Source of the DNA: Enterobacter sp. BIGb0383
GTDB taxonomy: Bacteria > Pseudomonadota > Gammaproteobacteria > Enterobacterales > Enterobacteriaceae
Assembly (NCBI RefSeq): GCF_003751845.1
Contig: NZ_RJKQ01000007.1
Location: 54,898-118,897, forward strand
Reading direction: 5' to 3'
DNA: 64,000 nucleotides
In this document: positions 61,024-64,000 of the stretch, one piece after another
Layout: the number at the start of each line of letters is the position of its first letter
How positions within the stretch are numbered: position 1 is the stretch's first letter
Program-made: the position numbers and the translations under genes
The notes under the pieces: generated by a model
Seen by the model: the letters and a program-made list of their open reading frames with translations, nothing else
Told to the model about the DNA's origin: nothing
Database searches by the model: none

Positions 61024-62898
61024 ATGATTAAAAAAACCTCGCTGCTGACGGTTCTCTCCGTCACGGCATTTTCCGGCTGGGCGCAGGACAGCAGCCCGGA
61101 TACCCTGGTGGTGACAGCAAATCGTTTTCAACAACCTGTGAATACGGTGCTGGCGCCAACGGATATTGTCACTAAGGATGATATCAATCGCTGGCAGTCC
61201 AGAACGGTGCTGGATGTGATGCGTCGGCTGCCGGGCGTAGATGTTGTACAGTATGGCGGTATGGGTCAGTCATCTTCCGTATTTGTCCGTGGCACTCAGG
61301 CTAAGCATGTACTGGTACTGGTCGATGGCATTCCGATGGCGCGTTCCGGTATTTCTAACGATCCTGACTTTAACCAGATTCCGGTATCGATCATTGAGCG
61401 TCTGGAATTTATTCGTGGCCCTCGCTCGGCGGTGTATGGCTCCGGAGCGATCGGCGGGGTTATCAATATTATTACCCGCAGCGACGAAGAGAAGTCACAG
61501 CTTAATGCCGGCGTCGGTTCGAAGGGCTATCAGGAATACGATGGGACTTTCCGTCATCGCTTTGGTAATACGGTTGCCACTCTGGCAGGTTCTTATCAAA
61601 CGACTGACGGTTTCAATGTGCAGCCGCGTTCAACCTGGGGCCCGGACAGCGATAAAGATGGCCATCGTGGAAAAACCTTCTGGGGAAGCGTCGATCATAA
61701 ATTCGATGACAATTTCAGCGGGTTCCTGCGCATCTACAGCTATACCAACAACACTGACTATGACCAGGGGTCGTTTGGCAGCGCCAACGGCGGTGATGAG
61801 CATCAGCTTTATAATCAGAACTGGGATACCGGGCTGACATTCAACAAGGGTATCTACTCATCCCAGCTGCTGGCCAACTATCAGAAAGTGAAGGACTACA
61901 ACTACAACGGCTTGCTGGGGCGTCATAACGATGGAACCACTCTGGACAATCTGGAGCAGCGTTACCTTCAGTGGGGGAACAATGTTGCGGTAGGTCAGGG
62001 AGCCTTCAGCGCCGGTATCGACTGGAAACAGGAACGCCTGTTTACCGCGGGTAAAAATTACTACGGTGACTATAAAGAAGACCGTTATACCCGGGATAAT
62101 ACGGGTCTGTTCATCTCAGGACAGCAACAGTTTGGCTCTGTGACCGTCGAAGCCTCAGGCCGTGAAGATAAGATCGAGGAATATGGCTGGCAGGGAACAT
62201 GGCAGACAACGGCTGGCTGGGAGTTTGTTGAGAACTACCGCGTCACCCTCTCTTATGGCACGGGCTTCCTTGCGCCTTCTCTGGGCCAGCAGCATGGTGC
62301 AGGGCGGTTTGTTATCGCGCCTAATCCGGATCTGAAACCGGAAGAGAGCCGTCAGTGGGAAGCCGGGCTGGAAGGGTTAACGGGTCCTCTGGACTGGCGT
62401 TTATCTACCTATCGCTACAAAATTCGTAACCTCATTACCTATTTCTCCGATCCGGTGACCTTCCAGGATAGCTACGACAATATTGCGTCTGCGACCGTGA
62501 AAGGGCTCGAATGGACAGGTTCCTTCGACACGGGTCCGTTGAACCATCGTGTGACCTATCAGTACACCGATGCGCGTGATGATGAAAAGGATATCGCTCT
62601 GCTGCGCCGTGCGAAGCAGCAGGTGAAGTACGATCTTACCGGCCATATTGATCAGCTGGAATGGAACGTCACCTATCAGTATCTTGGTAAGCGTTACGAT
62701 ACAAACAGCGTATCGCCCTATAATCGACTCTATTTAGGTGGGTTGAGTACATGGGATGTTTCTGCGTCATATCCAGTGACCTCCCAGCTGACAGTTCGTG
62801 GTAAAATAGCCAACCTGTTCGATAAAGAATACGAGACAGTTTATGGCTACCAAACTGCAGGACGGGAATACACCTTGTCTGGCAGCTACACCTTCTGA
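61024..62898 (+). CDS. btuB: BtuB, TonB-dependent vitamin B12 outer membrane receptor
   Basis: 624 residues, about 10 more than E. coli BtuB. Signal peptide to residue 20 (SGWA), TonB box DTLVVTA at 26-32, plug domain (about 35-150) with GPRSAVYGSGAIGGVINII, and a 22-strand barrel ending in TLSGSYTF. The N- and C-termini are conserved but the extracellular loops are strongly diverged from E. coli, which is common for phage and colicin receptors. ATG 61024 was preferred to an upstream start by homology and signal-peptide position. Its 3' end overlaps murI by 56 bases. Confidence 0.93.
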   Translation: MIKKTSLLTVLSVTAFSGWAQDSSPDTLVVTANRFQQPVNTVLAPTDIVTKDDINRWQSRTVLDVMRRLPGVDVVQYGGMGQSSSVFVRGTQAKHVLVLVDGIPMARSGISNDPDFNQIPVSIIERLEFIRGPRSAVYGSGAIGGVINIITRSDEEKSQLNAGVGSKGYQEYDGTFRHRFGNTVATLAGSYQTTDGFNVQPRSTWGPDSDKDGHRGKTFWGSVDHKFDDNFSGFLRIYSYTNNTDYDQGSFGSANGGDEHQLYNQNWDTGLTFNKGIYSSQLLANYQKVKDYNYNGLLGRHNDGTTLDNLEQRYLQWGNNVAVGQGAFSAGIDWKQERLFTAGKNYYGDYKEDRYTRDNTGLFISGQQQFGSVTVEASGREDKIEEYGWQGTWQTTAGWEFVENYRVTLSYGTGFLAPSLGQQHGAGRFVIAPNPDLKPEESRQWEAGLEGLTGPLDWRLSTYRYKIRNLITYFSDPVTFQDSYDNIASATVKGLEWTGSFDTGPLNHRVTYQYTDARDDEKDIALLRRAKQQVKYDLTGHIDQLEWNVTYQYLGKRYDTNSVSPYNRLYLGGLSTWDVSASYPVTSQLTVRGKIANLFDKEYETVYGYQTAGREYTLSGSYTF

Positions 62899-63724
62899 AG
62901 CACGTCCCACCGTCCTGGTGTTTGATTCCGGTGTCGGTGGGCTTTCAGTCTATGACGAGATCCGGCAGTTGCTGCCGGACCTGCATTATATTTACGCCTT
63001 CGACAACGTCGCTTTTCCGTACGGAGAGAAAAGCGAGGCTTTCATTGTCGAGCGTGTCCTTGAGATCGTAACGGCCGTACAGCAGCGCTACCCGCTGGCG
63101 CTGGCGGTCATCGCCTGTAACACCGCCAGTACCGTTTCCCTTCCCGCGCTGCGAGATAACTTTCCCTTCCCGGTTGTTGGCGTCGTTCCTGCAATTAAAC
63201 CGGCTGCCCGCTTAACCGCCAACGGCATTGTTGGCCTGCTGGCAACGCGGGGTACGGTTAAGCGTCCTTATACCCACGAGCTGATTCAGCGCTTTGCCAA
63301 CGAGTGTCGTATTGAGATGCTGGGATCGGCAGAGCTGGTGGAGCTGGCCGAGGCGAAGCTCCACGGCGAGGCGGTACCGCTCGATGAACTGCGCCGGATC
63401 CTGCGACCGTGGCTGCGTATGCAGGAGCCGCCGGATACCGTAGTGCTGGGCTGCACCCACTTCCCTCTATTACAGGAAGAGCTATTGCAGGTACTGCCGG
63501 AAGGTACCCGGCTGGTGGATTCTGGCGCTGCGATTGCGCGTCGAACGGCCTGGCTGCTTGAACATGAAGCGCCGGATGCGAAATCTTCCGACGGTAATAT
63601 CGCTTTTTGCATGGAACTGACGGCGCAGGCTGCTCAATTAGTGCCCGTTTTATCGCGTTATGGCTTCGGAATGCTCGAAAAACTGGCAGTTTTACCGTCT
63701 TCCGAACAAAAAAGAGACGGTTGA
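62843..63724 (+). CDS. murI: Glutamate racemase
   Basis: 293 residues. Makes D-glutamate for peptidoglycan. Catalytic cysteines in VIACNTASTVS and LGCTHFPLL, with Asp in VFDSGVGGLS. The N-terminal extension MATKLQDGNTPCLAATPSE, as in E. coli, encodes the region that responds to UDP-MurNAc-Ala. The ATG lies inside btuB, a conserved overlap. Confidence 0.97.
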   Translation: MATKLQDGNTPCLAATPSEARPTVLVFDSGVGGLSVYDEIRQLLPDLHYIYAFDNVAFPYGEKSEAFIVERVLEIVTAVQQRYPLALAVIACNTASTVSLPALRDNFPFPVVGVVPAIKPAARLTANGIVGLLATRGTVKRPYTHELIQRFANECRIEMLGSAELVELAEAKLHGEAVPLDELRRILRPWLRMQEPPDTVVLGCTHFPLLQEELLQVLPEGTRLVDSGAAIARRTAWLLEHEAPDAKSSDGNIAFCMELTAQAAQLVPVLSRYGFGMLEKLAVLPSSEQKRDG

Positions 63725-63745
63725 AAACTTTTTTGCAAAGAGGGG

Positions 63746-63773
63746 TTGTCAACGTCCGAGAACTCCCTATAAT
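63746..63773 (+). promoter_or_regulatory. rRNA operon promoter P1
   Basis: TTGTCA and TATAAT are separated by 16 bases and followed by a GC-rich discriminator (GCGCCTCC). An A/T run just upstream (AAAACTTTTTTGCAAA) resembles an UP element. This is the classic stringently controlled P1 of rrn operons. Confidence 0.9.
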
Positions 63774-63843
63774 GCGCCTCCACTGACACGGAACAACGGC
63801 GTAAACACCGGCCTGTCAGTTGAAGGTAATCGAAAATAAACGG

Positions 63844-63871
63844 TTGACTTCACAGCGGGAAAGCGTAATAT
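63844..63871 (+). promoter_or_regulatory. rRNA operon promoter P2
   Basis: TTGACT and TAATAT are separated by 16 bases, followed by a GCAC-rich start region. It is about 98 bases after P1, the usual rrn spacing. Confidence 0.85.
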
Positions 63872-63908
63872 GCACACCCCGCGCCGCAGCAAAAAATGCG
63901 AAGCGGCA

Positions 63909-64000
63909 CTGCTCTTTAACAATTTATCAGACAATCTGTGTGGGCACTCGAAGATACGGATTCTTAACGTCGCAAGACGAAAAATGAATACCAAGTCTCA
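63909..64000 (+). other. rRNA leader with boxA antitermination site
   Basis: TGCTCTTTAACA at 63909-63920 is the boxA element bound by NusB and S10 (S. typhimurium and E. coli type). The rest is the leader before the 16S gene, which starts outside the window. The leader continues to the end of the window without a gene. Confidence 0.88.

Noticed and set aside
63921..64000. Start of a 16S rRNA gene
   Set aside because: The sequence is still the rrn leader; the mature 16S start is not reached in the window.

Overview
This window is chromosomal DNA from a member of the Enterobacteriaceae. Nearly every backbone gene translates into a protein that I recognise, almost residue for residue, from the E. 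coli K-12 sodA to rrnB neighbourhood (about 88-90 min). The relatives are likely Enterobacter, Leclercia or Citrobacter; the species cannot be fixed from the sequence alone. No insertion sequence, prophage, tRNA gene or CRISPR array was seen.

Layout. 1-2,676: start of rhaT, sodA, a DapA-family aldolase and yiiM. 2,677-14,101: an accessory island, visibly richer in A+T than the backbone. It holds (a) a divergent sugar or nucleoside catabolic locus of nine genes (periplasmic HAD phosphatase, KdgM-type porin, phytase-like esterase, Tsx-type channel, GPH symporter, then GntR regulator, ADP-ribosylglycohydrolase-family enzyme, SIS isomerase and PfkB kinase), and (b) two translationally coupled genes, 12,041-14,058, that form a tandem pair of mono-ADP-ribosyltransferase-fold proteins, one with an intact R-S-E signature and one degenerate. 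14,109-33,255: metL, metB, metJ, rpmE, priA, cytR, ftsN, hslVU, menA, rraA, pfkA, fieF, amyA, cpxP/cpxQ and cpxRA. 33,461-64,000: metF, katG, gldA, fsaB, ptsA, frwCB, pflDC, frwD, yijO, ppc, a DUF1796-like gene, argECBH, oxyS/oxyR, sthA, fabR, yijD, trmA, btuB, murI, and the promoters and leader of an rRNA operon whose 16S gene begins beyond the window.

Architecture. Relative to E. coli, the whole block from metL to cpxA is inverted between yiiM and metF. The genes that lie between rraA and pfkA in E. coli (zapB, glpFKX, fpr, tpiA, cdh, sbp) are missing from this place. The accessory island sits exactly at one inversion junction. amyA, which is far away in E. coli, sits between fieF and cpxP.

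How the genes work together. Methionine genes carry tandem MetJ boxes (metB/metJ and metF), and a similar tandem array lies between trmA and btuB, just before a cobalamin riboswitch. Envelope stress is handled by CpxRA, CpxP and the CpxP-derived sRNA CpxQ. Peroxide stress is handled by OxyR, OxyS and KatG. Arginine synthesis is controlled by ARG boxes between argE and argCBH. The frw-pfl-fsa-gldA block is a PTS plus glycyl-radical enzyme cluster of unknown substrate. The strongest candidate for an undescribed system is the ADP-ribosyltransferase and pseudo-ADP-ribosyltransferase pair.
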